Of a DNA stretch of 64,000 nt, positions 38,967 to 46,627 are shown piece by piece. Within the stretch, counting starts at the first letter, position 1; the number at the start of each line of letters is the position of its first letter. The stretch is from Parascardovia denticolens DSM 10105 = JCM 12538 (GTDB lineage: Bacteria; Actinomycetota; Actinomycetes; Actinomycetales; Bifidobacteriaceae): positions 1,240,001-1,304,000 of the forward strand of contig NZ_AP012333.1 in the NCBI RefSeq assembly GCF_001042675.1, read 5' to 3'. A program made the translations under genes and the position numbers. The notes below the pieces were generated by a model, which worked only from the letters and a program-made list of their open reading frames with translations, searched no databases and was not told the origin of the DNA.

Positions 38967-40674
38967 GGTTTTCCTCCTGCTGGGATCCGTCTTCTTCGCT
39001 CGGGCTTTCTTTCGGATTTTCCTTCAGGCTTTCTTCTGTATTTTCGCCCGGATCGATCGGGTTTTCCTTCTGCTCGGACCGCCCGTCCCGCCCTGCCTGT
39101 TTTTCCTGCTGGGCCAAGGATTCGGCTGCCGCCGCTTCCACATTGGTGATGGACGAATCCGGATTGCTGAAGAGGTCCTTCTTGACGGCGGCCTCCTTTT
39201 CCTCGGCCAGGATGTCGACTGTGTTGTCCTCAGGCGGCTGGGAGTTCTCCGATTCCATCCGGGCCAACCAGGCGGACATCTCGTCGAAGGAAGCGGTAGC
39301 CGTTTCGGCGGCCTCAGCTTCGTTGGCCTCCGACCCGGCCCCCGCATGCCGGCCCGCATTCTGCTGGGCCAGGTGGGAGCTGCCCGTGGTATGGTCGCTT
39401 TTCTTTCCTCTGGCCTTCATCACGATGTCCCGGGCGGACAGGCCGGCTTCCTCATCGGCCGGCTTGTCGGACAGGGCGGCCAGGTTGGCGACCATGTTGG
39501 CCTTGGTCGGATCGACGATGGACGGCCCTTCGGACGCGCCTTCGCCTTCCGCGTTGGAGAGGGCCTCCTGGGCGCTGAGGACTTGGTGCTTTTTGCGACG
39601 TTTGAAAGGCCCGAAGCCGGAGGAGATTTCCTGGGGGTCGGCGTGGGAGGGGACCTCTTCAGGCCGCTGGTATTGGAAGCTTTCTTCCGCCCCAACCAGA
39701 ACGGCCGTCGGGGTAAGGTCTTCTTCCACCGCCTCTTGTTCGGCTATGTTCTTCTTGATCCGGGGCCGACGTTTGAAGGTGGCCAAAAGGGTGGCGGACA
39801 GGAGGGCGAGCAGGGCCAGGATTCCGGCGGCCAGATACCAAGGCCAGGCCAGGTTGGGCATGGTCGTGCGGTGCCACCGCATGGTCACGGAGGTCAACGG
39901 CTGCGAGGAGGAGATGATGATGGACTGCCCCGACGAATCCGACAGGGTCTCGGTGACGGTCCCGGTTTTGCAGGTGACCTTTTCCCAGAGATCGGAATCC
40001 TTGAAGGAGATGAAATCATCCCCCGAAGGCTCATCCACGGCCGGGGCTTCCCCTTGGCCTTGGACCTTGGACTTAAGATCGGACAAGGAGGACAAGCCGG
40101 TCAGGACGGTGACTTTGTTGTTCCCCGCCCAAGCGGCTGCGTCCCGGGCGCGGCCGACAGCCAAGCAGACTTTGGCATCGGCCGAGGCCTGGGCCGTGAC
40201 CTCCAGGCGGGACCCATTGACGTTGGCCACCCCATCAGCCGTATAGACCAGGCTGGTGGTCATTTTGCCGGTTTTCGCCTCCAGATAAGGTTTGGGAGCC
40301 CAGGCGGTGCTGTAAAGAACTCCGAAGACCAAGTTGATCACGGCCGCGAAGAAGAAGAGCGGGGCGACGATACGCCGCAGGACTTTCTTCCTGGCCCAGC
40401 TTTGATGTCCAGACCCTTCCTTTGACTCGGAGGAAGAAGCGGAGGGGCCGTCGGACTCCTCATGGTCGGATGCATGCTCGGCGGCTCCCAGGTCCGCTCC
40501 AGCCCCTTCGTTCGCGGCGACATCCGCGGCGGCGTCCTGGTCGGAATCCCGCTCCGAGGATTCCCCTTCGGCGGGATCCTGGTCCCGCAAATCCTTGTTC
40601 TCTACGATTTCACCCTCGGTTTCGTCCTTGGTTCCATCCTTGGTCTCATCAGAATTCGTCTTATCGTTTTCCAC
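38959..40674 (-). CDS. Two-helix membrane protein with long acidic disordered ends
   Basis: A 571-residue protein read from a GTG at 40674 that follows CAGGAG at good spacing; the longer frame to 40776 crosses the upstream promoter region. About 95 acidic N-terminal residues are followed by a first helix (VAPLFFFAAVINLVFGVLY), an outer domain of about 150 residues with two cysteines (VCLAVGR, VTCKTG), a second helix (WYLAAGILALLALLSATLLATF) and about 260 cytoplasmic residues rich in Glu, Ala and Ser. No family is recognised. It overlaps the lipoprotein gene downstream. Confidence 0.75.
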   Translation of the reverse strand: MENDKTNSDETKDGTKDETEGEIVENKDLRDQDPAEGESSERDSDQDAAADVAANEGAGADLGAAEHASDHEESDGPSASSSESKEGSGHQSWARKKVLRRIVAPLFFFAAVINLVFGVLYSTAWAPKPYLEAKTGKMTTSLVYTADGVANVNGSRLEVTAQASADAKVCLAVGRARDAAAWAGNNKVTVLTGLSSLSDLKSKVQGQGEAPAVDEPSGDDFISFKDSDLWEKVTCKTGTVTETLSDSSGQSIIISSSQPLTSVTMRWHRTTMPNLAWPWYLAAGILALLALLSATLLATFKRRPRIKKNIAEQEAVEEDLTPTAVLVGAEESFQYQRPEEVPSHADPQEISSGFGPFKRRKKHQVLSAQEALSNAEGEGASEGPSIVDPTKANMVANLAALSDKPADEEAGLSARDIVMKARGKKSDHTTGSSHLAQQNAGRHAGAGSEANEAEAAETATASFDEMSAWLARMESENSQPPEDNTVDILAEEKEAAVKKDLFSNPDSSITNVEAAAAESLAQQEKQAGRDGRSEQKENPIDPGENTEESLKENPKESPSEEDGSQQEENHD

Positions 40675-40813
40675 TATGAGGCTCCTGACTCGTACGTAAC
40701 GGAACCATTCTAGCGGATAAGAGGCACAATTCCCACACAAAGCGGACAAACCCCTTCCCTCCGGCCCCTTCCTCATGCTATGGTGAACTTGTCGTCCACC
40801 GACGACACTCCAT

Positions 40814-40923
40814 GTTTCAGGGCAGGGTGCGATTCCCTACTGGCGGTAGAGCCCGCGACCCGCGAAAGCGGCTGACCCGGTGGAATCCCAGGGCCAACGG
40901 TATAGTCCGGATGAAAGAAACGA
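40814..40923 (+). promoter_or_regulatory. FMN riboswitch (RFN element)
   Basis: The conserved segments appear in order: CAGGGCAGGGTGCGATTCCC, then ACTGGCGGTAGAGCCCGCGA, CGAAAGCGGCTGACCCGGTG, AATCCCAGGGCCAACGGTA and AGTCCGGATGAAAGAAACGA. These are the joining regions and helices of the FMN aptamer. It ends six bases before the ribU ATG, so it probably acts by masking the start region of the mRNA when FMN is bound. Confidence 0.96.
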
Positions 40924-40929
40924 GTACAA

Positions 40930-41487
40930 ATGAACACCAATCATTCCACGAACCGACCCACGAAAAACGGATGGTCGACGGCCCGCATCGCCCTTTATGC
41001 GCTTTTTGTCGCTCTGGGCATAACCTTGAGCTTCTTCGCCATCCCCTTCCCCCCTCTCCCTTTCCTCAAATACGATTTCAGCGGGGTCATCTGCCTGATC
41101 GCCGCCTTCGCCTACGGACCCGCGGCTGGAGTCACGGTCAGCATCCTCACTTACGTCCCCCACCTCCTCTCCAACCCTGTAGGGGCTTTGATGAACATGG
41201 CCGTCATGATCCTTTTCAGCCTGACCGCCACGCTGATCTACCAGAGGAACAAGACCCGCCCGCGGGCGGCCCTGGGCCTGGTCGTCGGCGGAATATTGGC
41301 GACCATCCTGGCCTTGCTGCTCAACCTGGTGGTCACCCCCCTCTACTACCACGTGAACGTCATGCAATACGTCGGCATGATCATCCCCTTCTACCTGCCT
41401 TTCAACCTGGCGAAGATGGGTCTGGACGCCGTCATCACCTTCCTCTGCTACAAGCCCGTCTCCCTCCTGGCGAAGAAGGCCCTGTAA
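40930..41487 (+). CDS. ribU: ECF-type riboflavin transporter substrate-binding component RibU
   Basis: A 185-residue membrane protein with about five to six helices, the size and topology of ECF S-components. The N-terminal helix IALYALFVALGITLSFFAI followed by PPLPFLKYDFSGVICLIAAFAYGP is typical of RibU, including the FLKYD segment. The FMN riboswitch directly upstream supports riboflavin as the substrate. The ECF energising fusion starts two bases after its stop codon. Confidence 0.93.
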   Translation: MNTNHSTNRPTKNGWSTARIALYALFVALGITLSFFAIPFPPLPFLKYDFSGVICLIAAFAYGPAAGVTVSILTYVPHLLSNPVGALMNMAVMILFSLTATLIYQRNKTRPRAALGLVVGGILATILALLLNLVVTPLYYHVNVMQYVGMIIPFYLPFNLAKMGLDAVITFLCYKPVSLLAKKAL

Positions 41488-41489
41488 GC

Positions 41490-43889
41490 ATGCCCTCCCC
41501 CTCCCGGCCTTTGGCCGACCTCTCCCACGTCTCCTACTTCTACCCTGGTCAAGATCAAGCGGCCTTGCAGGACCTGAGTCTGACCATAGAACAGGGGCAA
41601 TGGGTGGCGATCATGGGGGACAACGGATCCGGCAAGAGCACTTTATCCAGGATCCTGTCCGGCCTGTCCCATCCGGATTCCGGCCAAGTCAGGCTTTTGG
41701 GATCGACCGTTTTCGCTGACGGCCAGGTCGACTTCGATTCCTATGACCAGGTCCGCCCCCGCATCAGCATCGCTTTTCAGAATCCGCAAGATCAGATCGT
41801 CTCCAGTCTGGTGGAGGACGACATCGCTTTCGGACCCGAGAACCTGGGCTGCCCCCGGCTGGAAATCAGCCGGCGGGTGGACTCGTCCTTGCGGGCGGTG
41901 GACATCGCGGACCTGGCCATGGCCGATCCTTTGGACCTGTCGGGCGGCCAGCAGCAGAGGGTGACCATCGCTTCGGCCCTGGCCATGGAACCGGACATGC
42001 TGATCCTGGACGAGCCCACCGCCATGTTGGACGCCCAAGGCCGGCAGGAGTTGATGGACCGGTTGCGTCTCCTGCATGAAGGCGGGTTGACCATCGTCCT
42101 CATCACCCATAACCGTTACGAGGCCCTGCAGACGGACCGCATCGTGACCATGGTCCGGGGAACGGTGGTCTCGGACCGGAAAATAGGGTCCTCTGGGGGA
42201 AGTCGCCGGAGGGCGGCCGAAGATTCCGACCAGGTCAAGGCCATCGGATCAGGTCAGACCATCGGTTCTGACCAAGTCATGGGCTCCGACCAGGTCATCG
42301 ACCCTCAGGCCTTGCGGGAGAGGGGAATCCCCGTCACCATCCTGGGGGGAGCCCAGACCAAGACCAGCCGGACTTCCGGCGACCCGGTCCTGACGGCTCA
42401 GGGCCTTTCCTACCGCTATCGATCCGCCGACCATGACACCCTCAAATCCCTGTCCTTATCCATCCAAGCCGGGGAATTCATCGCCCTGTGCGGGGAGAAC
42501 GGGGCTGGAAAATCCACCTTGGCCATGCTCCTGTGCGCCTTGGATAAACCCAGCGCGGGCCAGGCCCGCATCCACGGACTCAACCCTTTCGCCCGCAAGA
42601 ACCGCAAAGAGATCCGCCGCCATATCGGTTATGTGATGCAACATCCGGAGAACCAACTTTTCGCCGATACCGTCGCCGAAGACATCGCTTACGGACCCCG
42701 CTGCCTGGGAGCGACGGCGGATCAGGCCCGGCGGCGGGCGCTGGAGACCGCCCGCCTGCTTTCGATCGACCATCTGCTGGACCGGACCCCTTGGGACCTG
42801 TCCGGCGGGGAAAGGCGGATGGTGGCCATAGCCGGGGTCTTGGCCAATCAGCCCGACATCCTCCTTTTGGACGAGCCGACGGCCGGCCTGGATGCCGCCA
42901 CCTCCCAGCGCCTCCTCTCCCTTTTGGATAGGCTGAATGGCGAAGGCCTGACCATCATCATGATCAGTCATGATTTGGCCGACGTCGCCGTCCACGCCAG
43001 CCGGGTCCTCTTCCTGCAGGCGACGGGCAAGGACGACAAAGACGAAGAAGGCTCCGGCCAACCGGCCGCCGCAACCGATCAGGCTTCGACCCGATCCGCC
43101 CGCGTTGTTCGGTCCGCCGCCTCCACCTCCTCCCTCCTGTCCCGCTGCGACCCCAGAGCACTGATCCTTTCCTCCCTGGCCCTCATGATCGCCGCCTTCA
43201 CCATCTCCACCTGGCCCATGCTGGTTTGGGGCATGGTCCTGATCCTTCTCGCCTCCTGGGCCGGACGGGTCAAACCCGCCTCTGTCTGGCTGCAGGTGCG
43301 GAGGTTCCTCATTCTCTTCGTCTTCATGGGCCTGATCAACATGTTCTTCGTTCACCAAGGCAGGCTCTTATGGTCGTGGGGGGACCTTTCCCTCACCACC
43401 GGGGGCTTGTGGTCGGCCCTGCTTTACCCCAGCCGGTTCGGTATCATGATCGTCATCGGGGCCATCCTGCTCATGGTCATCCCCCCGATGCGGATGACCG
43501 ACGCCTTCGCCAGCCTGATCAAACCTTTGCGCCTGCTGGGGGTGCCCACCAGGGATGTGGCTTTCGTGCTCAGCCTGGGCATGCGTTTCGTCCCCATCAT
43601 CTCCGACGAATTCCTGAGCCTGCGCCGGGCCCAAACGGCCCGTGGCGCCTCCTTCGGCTCCGGCGGTTTCGGCAGCAAGGTCAAGGCCATGACCTCTTTG
43701 GTCGTGCCTGTCCTCGCCGCCGCCATCCGCCACGCCCATAACCTGGCCCTGGCCTTGGACGCCCGTTGCTATTCCAGCGACCGGCCCCGTAGCCTCTGGC
43801 ATCCTTTGGCCTATTCGGCCGCTGACCTTCTTTTGACCATCTTCATCGTCTCATGGCTTGCCGGTCTGACCCTCCTGAAGCTCTTATAG
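41490..43889 (+). CDS. ECF transporter energising module: two ATPase domains fused to EcfT
   Basis: A 799-residue fusion. Residues about 8-230 are the first ATPase ([34 protein letters not shown]); a linker of about 60 residues contains the repeated step GSDQV; about 295-520 are the second ATPase (CGENGAGKSTLAM, LSGGERRMVAIA, ILLLDEPTAGLD); the last 240 residues form an EcfT-like membrane domain with about five helices and the coupling motif RAQTARGASFG. The ATG overlaps the ribU end region, so translation is coupled. The module may also serve other S-components elsewhere in the genome. Confidence 0.93.
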   Translation: MPSPSRPLADLSHVSYFYPGQDQAALQDLSLTIEQGQWVAIMGDNGSGKSTLSRILSGLSHPDSGQVRLLGSTVFADGQVDFDSYDQVRPRISIAFQNPQDQIVSSLVEDDIAFGPENLGCPRLEISRRVDSSLRAVDIADLAMADPLDLSGGQQQRVTIASALAMEPDMLILDEPTAMLDAQGRQELMDRLRLLHEGGLTIVLITHNRYEALQTDRIVTMVRGTVVSDRKIGSSGGSRRRAAEDSDQVKAIGSGQTIGSDQVMGSDQVIDPQALRERGIPVTILGGAQTKTSRTSGDPVLTAQGLSYRYRSADHDTLKSLSLSIQAGEFIALCGENGAGKSTLAMLLCALDKPSAGQARIHGLNPFARKNRKEIRRHIGYVMQHPENQLFADTVAEDIAYGPRCLGATADQARRRALETARLLSIDHLLDRTPWDLSGGERRMVAIAGVLANQPDILLLDEPTAGLDAATSQRLLSLLDRLNGEGLTIIMISHDLADVAVHASRVLFLQATGKDDKDEEGSGQPAAATDQASTRSARVVRSAASTSSLLSRCDPRALILSSLALMIAAFTISTWPMLVWGMVLILLASWAGRVKPASVWLQVRRFLILFVFMGLINMFFVHQGRLLWSWGDLSLTTGGLWSALLYPSRFGIMIVIGAILLMVIPPMRMTDAFASLIKPLRLLGVPTRDVAFVLSLGMRFVPIISDEFLSLRRAQTARGASFGSGGFGSKVKAMTSLVVPVLAAAIRHAHNLALALDARCYSSDRPRSLWHPLAYSAADLLLTIFIVSWLAGLTLLKLL

Positions 43890-44223
43890 CTCTTGGGACT
43901 TTTATGACTTTCATGGTTTTTATGACTTTTACGGCCCCCTCCCGCTGCGACTATGAACGAACATGAAGGTTACGTACAACCCTGAACAGGCCGGGAAGAT
44001 TAAGAATGATCATGAAGGACCATGCCTGCCGTATGCTAAAATCCGTCGTCTCCACCAGTGAAAATCCTGCGAAACCCGCTTGACTTATATCTCATATTTC
44101 ATATTACATTATACTTATTTCAGCTACAAAGTGGTAGTACACACTTTAAAGAAGGGGATGCCGATACCTCGTAACCCACTTACCAGTATCACATGATATT
44201 CAATTTTTTCAAGCGTGAACTTA
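43890..44223. other. AT-rich intergenic region
   Basis: No gene is supported. The first 50 bases carry a degenerate repeat of TTTATGACTTT. From about 44085 the sequence becomes markedly AT-rich, with TTGACT (44090-44095) followed by several possible -10 boxes, including TATACT near 44120. These could drive the secreted-protein gene downstream. Confidence 0.4.
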
Positions 44224-44246
44224 TTGACGGTGAGACTCACCATCAA
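44224..44246. promoter_or_regulatory. Interrupted palindrome upstream of the secreted-protein gene
   Basis: TTGA-c-GGTGAG is followed, after one base, by CTCACC-a-TCAA. It is nearly perfectly symmetrical and sits just upstream of the hairpin at the ribosome site. It could be an operator or a small hairpin. Confidence 0.5.
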
Positions 44247-44251
44247 TATCT

Positions 44252-44283
44252 CTCCCATTCTCTTCTGGATAAGAGAATGGGAG
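44252..44283 (+). promoter_or_regulatory. Hairpin covering the ribosome binding site
   Basis: CTCCCATTCTCTT pairs perfectly with AAGAGAATGGGAG (13 bp, six-base loop). The second arm ends with GGGAG, the Shine-Dalgarno sequence of the ATG at 44288. In the folded mRNA the site would be hidden. Confidence 0.75.
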
Positions 44284-44287
44284 CTTA

Positions 44288-45146
44288 ATGAAAACAATTT
44301 TTCGCAAAACTCCTAGGTTAATCATGAAAATTAATTTGACTAAATCCTTAGCAGGCCTTATCACATTAACATTTTACTAATTCCTGCTACGGCTTTCGCA
44401 TCCAGTATCGACTACACAACTTCCCAAGATGGTATACAATCTGAACAAATTCAAAATATCATCAGCGGAACGTCAACCATAGAAGCTGAATTGGCGAGAC
44501 AACACACGTCAGTGACAGAACAGCTGCAGCATATGTCTGATGAATACATCTCCATGCTTTCAGATCCCACTCTCTCTGCCGAACAAAAAAATGACATCGA
44601 AGAAATGATTTCTTGTTTGCAAGATGAAATCCAAGAGTATAGTAGTTTTTCTAAAGAAAGGTTGCAGCTTCAATCTAATCAGTCATCTTCCAAAATCATA
44701 ACAAAAGTAGGAACCCCCCCCAAGATAAATACTACGACGCAGCAATCACTACTGTGACTGCTTGGTTCCAGATGAAGGGCTATAAATTATCAGCGGAACT
44801 TCTCACGCATAATCGCGCAAATAAAAAAAGAAATTCACTTTATCTTCCAATTTATGGAAGCCGAGTCTGCGAATCACCTTTGTTCGGCAAACTTCGAAAA
44901 TCGTCGAATCGTTTTGGAAGTTCGGCATTCCCCAATCAAGGAAGTACCGTGGAAAGAGATTTATATTACTCAATTCATCGATTTAACTGGTCACGAACAG
45001 GAAGCTATGTAACCATTACTGATACTTATGATTGGAGTCAAGATAAGAGCTACACTTCAATTGCGGGGATTGCTGTCAATACGATGTATGCAGCTCAGCA
45101 ACGAGGTATATTGATTCCATACAAAATCAGTATAACTCGTAACTAA
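44288..45146 (+). pseudogene. Secreted protein gene with two apparent frameshifts
   Basis: The ATG follows GGGAG and opens MKTIFRKTPRLIMKINLTKSL, a basic start and hydrophobic signal segment (AGLITLTF) that hits TAA at 44378. One base shift restores ILLIPATAFA/SSIDYTTSQ, a clear signal-peptidase site, and the frame then runs to a TGA at 44755. There a run of eight C (44714-44721) separates it from the next frame; with nine C it would continue PQDKYYDAAITTVTAWFQ to a stop at 45146. The restored protein would be about 286 residues, with a polar, Tyr/Ser-rich C-terminal half containing GSYVTITDTYDW. The family is not recognised. The AT-rich codon use differs from neighbours, suggesting transfer. 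Confidence 0.7.
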
Positions 45147-45166
45147 TTCGATTTCGACAAATCGAA
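45147..45166 (+). promoter_or_regulatory. Small hairpin between the frameshifted gene and the next gene
   Basis: TTCGATTT and AAATCGAA pair perfectly around a four-base loop, directly after the stop at 45146 and upstream of the AAAGGAGG site of the next gene. It lacks a T-run. Confidence 0.5.
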
Positions 45167-45184
45167 AGAGTAAAAGGAGGACAT

Positions 45185-45718
45185 ATGGATAACCATAACG
45201 AAAAAGAAAAAACACGTGAATCCGCATCAGGCAAACGCAAAGGCCTGATCGTCGTGCTCATCCTCTGCCTCGTCCTCGCCATCGGGGCCACGGTGCTGAT
45301 CCCCCTTTACCGGAACTATCGGAAGACCGTCCGCGAAACCTATCTGGACAGGGTGGCCTCCAGCTGGGGACTGACCCTCCCGGCCAAGAAAACCATGATC
45401 CAGCAATATACGGATGACGACAACTGGGACGGAGGCGACCTCCTGGCTTTCACCTTCCGCCCCAGTTCCCCCGTCAAAGGGACGAGCCTGGACCCATCCC
45501 GCCTCACTCAAGGCATCTCGCAAGCCGATCTTGACGACCTGAACGATTTGAGCGACATGATGTCCAATGAGGGAACGAAGCCGGCCTTCACCATCCCGGC
45601 CACTCCCGAAAAGGCCAGGAACCTCTCCTTACACAAGGTGAAAGGCAAGAAGGCCACCCTCTACATCCTTTTCGACCGATCCCGCCAGACCTACTCCCTG
45701 ATCGAAGCGAAAGGCTGA
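45185..45718 (+). CDS. Single-pass membrane protein of unknown function
   Basis: A 177-residue protein with a charged cytoplasmic start (about 20 residues), one membrane helix (LIVVLILCLVLAIGATVLIPLY) and an outer domain of about 130 residues without cysteines or a recognised motif. A very strong AAAGGAGG site precedes the ATG. It follows the frameshifted secreted-protein gene by 38 bases and the two may have been one transcription unit, for example a secreted factor and a membrane partner; this is inference. GC content returns to the chromosomal level inside the gene. Confidence 0.72.
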   Translation: MDNHNEKEKTRESASGKRKGLIVVLILCLVLAIGATVLIPLYRNYRKTVRETYLDRVASSWGLTLPAKKTMIQQYTDDDNWDGGDLLAFTFRPSSPVKGTSLDPSRLTQGISQADLDDLNDLSDMMSNEGTKPAFTIPATPEKARNLSLHKVKGKKATLYILFDRSRQTYSLIEAKG

Positions 45719-45778
45719 CAGGCCCCGGCAGGGACTACAATGGTGTCCTGATCCATTCTTCGACCGGGAGGCGAGCTC

Positions 45779-46627
45779 ATGCTCCTCGCAGTGGACATAG
45801 GCAACACCAATATCGTCATCGGCCTGCTCGGCCCTGCGGATGAGGCAGGGACCAGGTGGCCACGCCCCGAGGTCTCCAAAGCGACCAGGCCCATCATCGC
45901 GACCTACCGCATCACCACCGCGGCCGCCCACACCAGTGACGAATACGGAATCATGCTCCTGCAGTTCCTGGCTCTCAGCTCCTGCAAACCGGCCGACGTG
46001 GAAGGGGTCATCATCTCCAACGTGGTTCCCTCCCTCATGCATTCCTTCCGGGCGGCCATCATCAAGTTCTTCGGCCTCAACCCGCTGGTCGTCGGCCCCG
46101 GGGTGAAGACCGGGCTCAGCGTGCGCATAGACGACCCCCGCAGCCTGGGGGCCGATTGCCTGGTCGATTGCGTGGCCGCTTACAACCTCTACCCCGCCCC
46201 CTGCCTGGTCATCGACATGGGGACGGCCACCACCTTCAACATCGTGGATGACCACGGGGCCATCACCATGGGCCTCATCACCGCCGGCCTGCAGACGTCG
46301 GCCAAGGCCTTGGCGGGAGAGACCGCCCAGCTTCCCCAGGTGGAGATCCGCAAGCCATCCACCATCCTGACCAAGAACACGGGCGAGGCCATCCAAGCCG
46401 GCCTCTACTACAGCTTCCTGGGCGGGTTGGAGACGATCGTCAAACAGATCTCAAGCGAATACGAGGCCCAAAGACCCGACTCCCCCAAACTGACCGTGGT
46501 CGCCACCGGAGGCTTGGGCCGGGTGGTGGAAGAGGACGCCACCGCTTTGGGAATCCTGGACGCCTACGACCCCGACCTGATCTTCAAAGGCCTGGACATC
46601 ATCTATAGCAAAACGGCCCGCTACTGA
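45779..46627 (+). CDS. coaX: Type III pantothenate kinase
   Basis: Catalyses ATP-dependent phosphorylation of pantothenate, the first step of coenzyme A synthesis. The 282 residues show the ASKHA-fold phosphate motif DIGNTNIVIGL at the start, GADCLVDCVAAYNLYP, and the adenosine-contact DMGTATTFNIVD. GGGAGG precedes the ATG. The last seven bases overlap the end of the convergent exporter gene. Both ends are typical of an intact gene. Confidence 0.95.
   Translation: MLLAVDIGNTNIVIGLLGPADEAGTRWPRPEVSKATRPIIATYRITTAAAHTSDEYGIMLLQFLALSSCKPADVEGVIISNVVPSLMHSFRAAIIKFFGLNPLVVGPGVKTGLSVRIDDPRSLGADCLVDCVAAYNLYPAPCLVIDMGTATTFNIVDDHGAITMGLITAGLQTSAKALAGETAQLPQVEIRKPSTILTKNTGEAIQAGLYYSFLGGLETIVKQISSEYEAQRPDSPKLTVVATGGLGRVVEEDATALGILDAYDPDLIFKGLDIIYSKTARY

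Noticed and set aside
40812-41489. In-frame extension of the ECF fusion back to 40812
   Set aside because: It would run through the FMN riboswitch and across ribU in another frame; the ATG at 41490 starts a normal ATPase domain.
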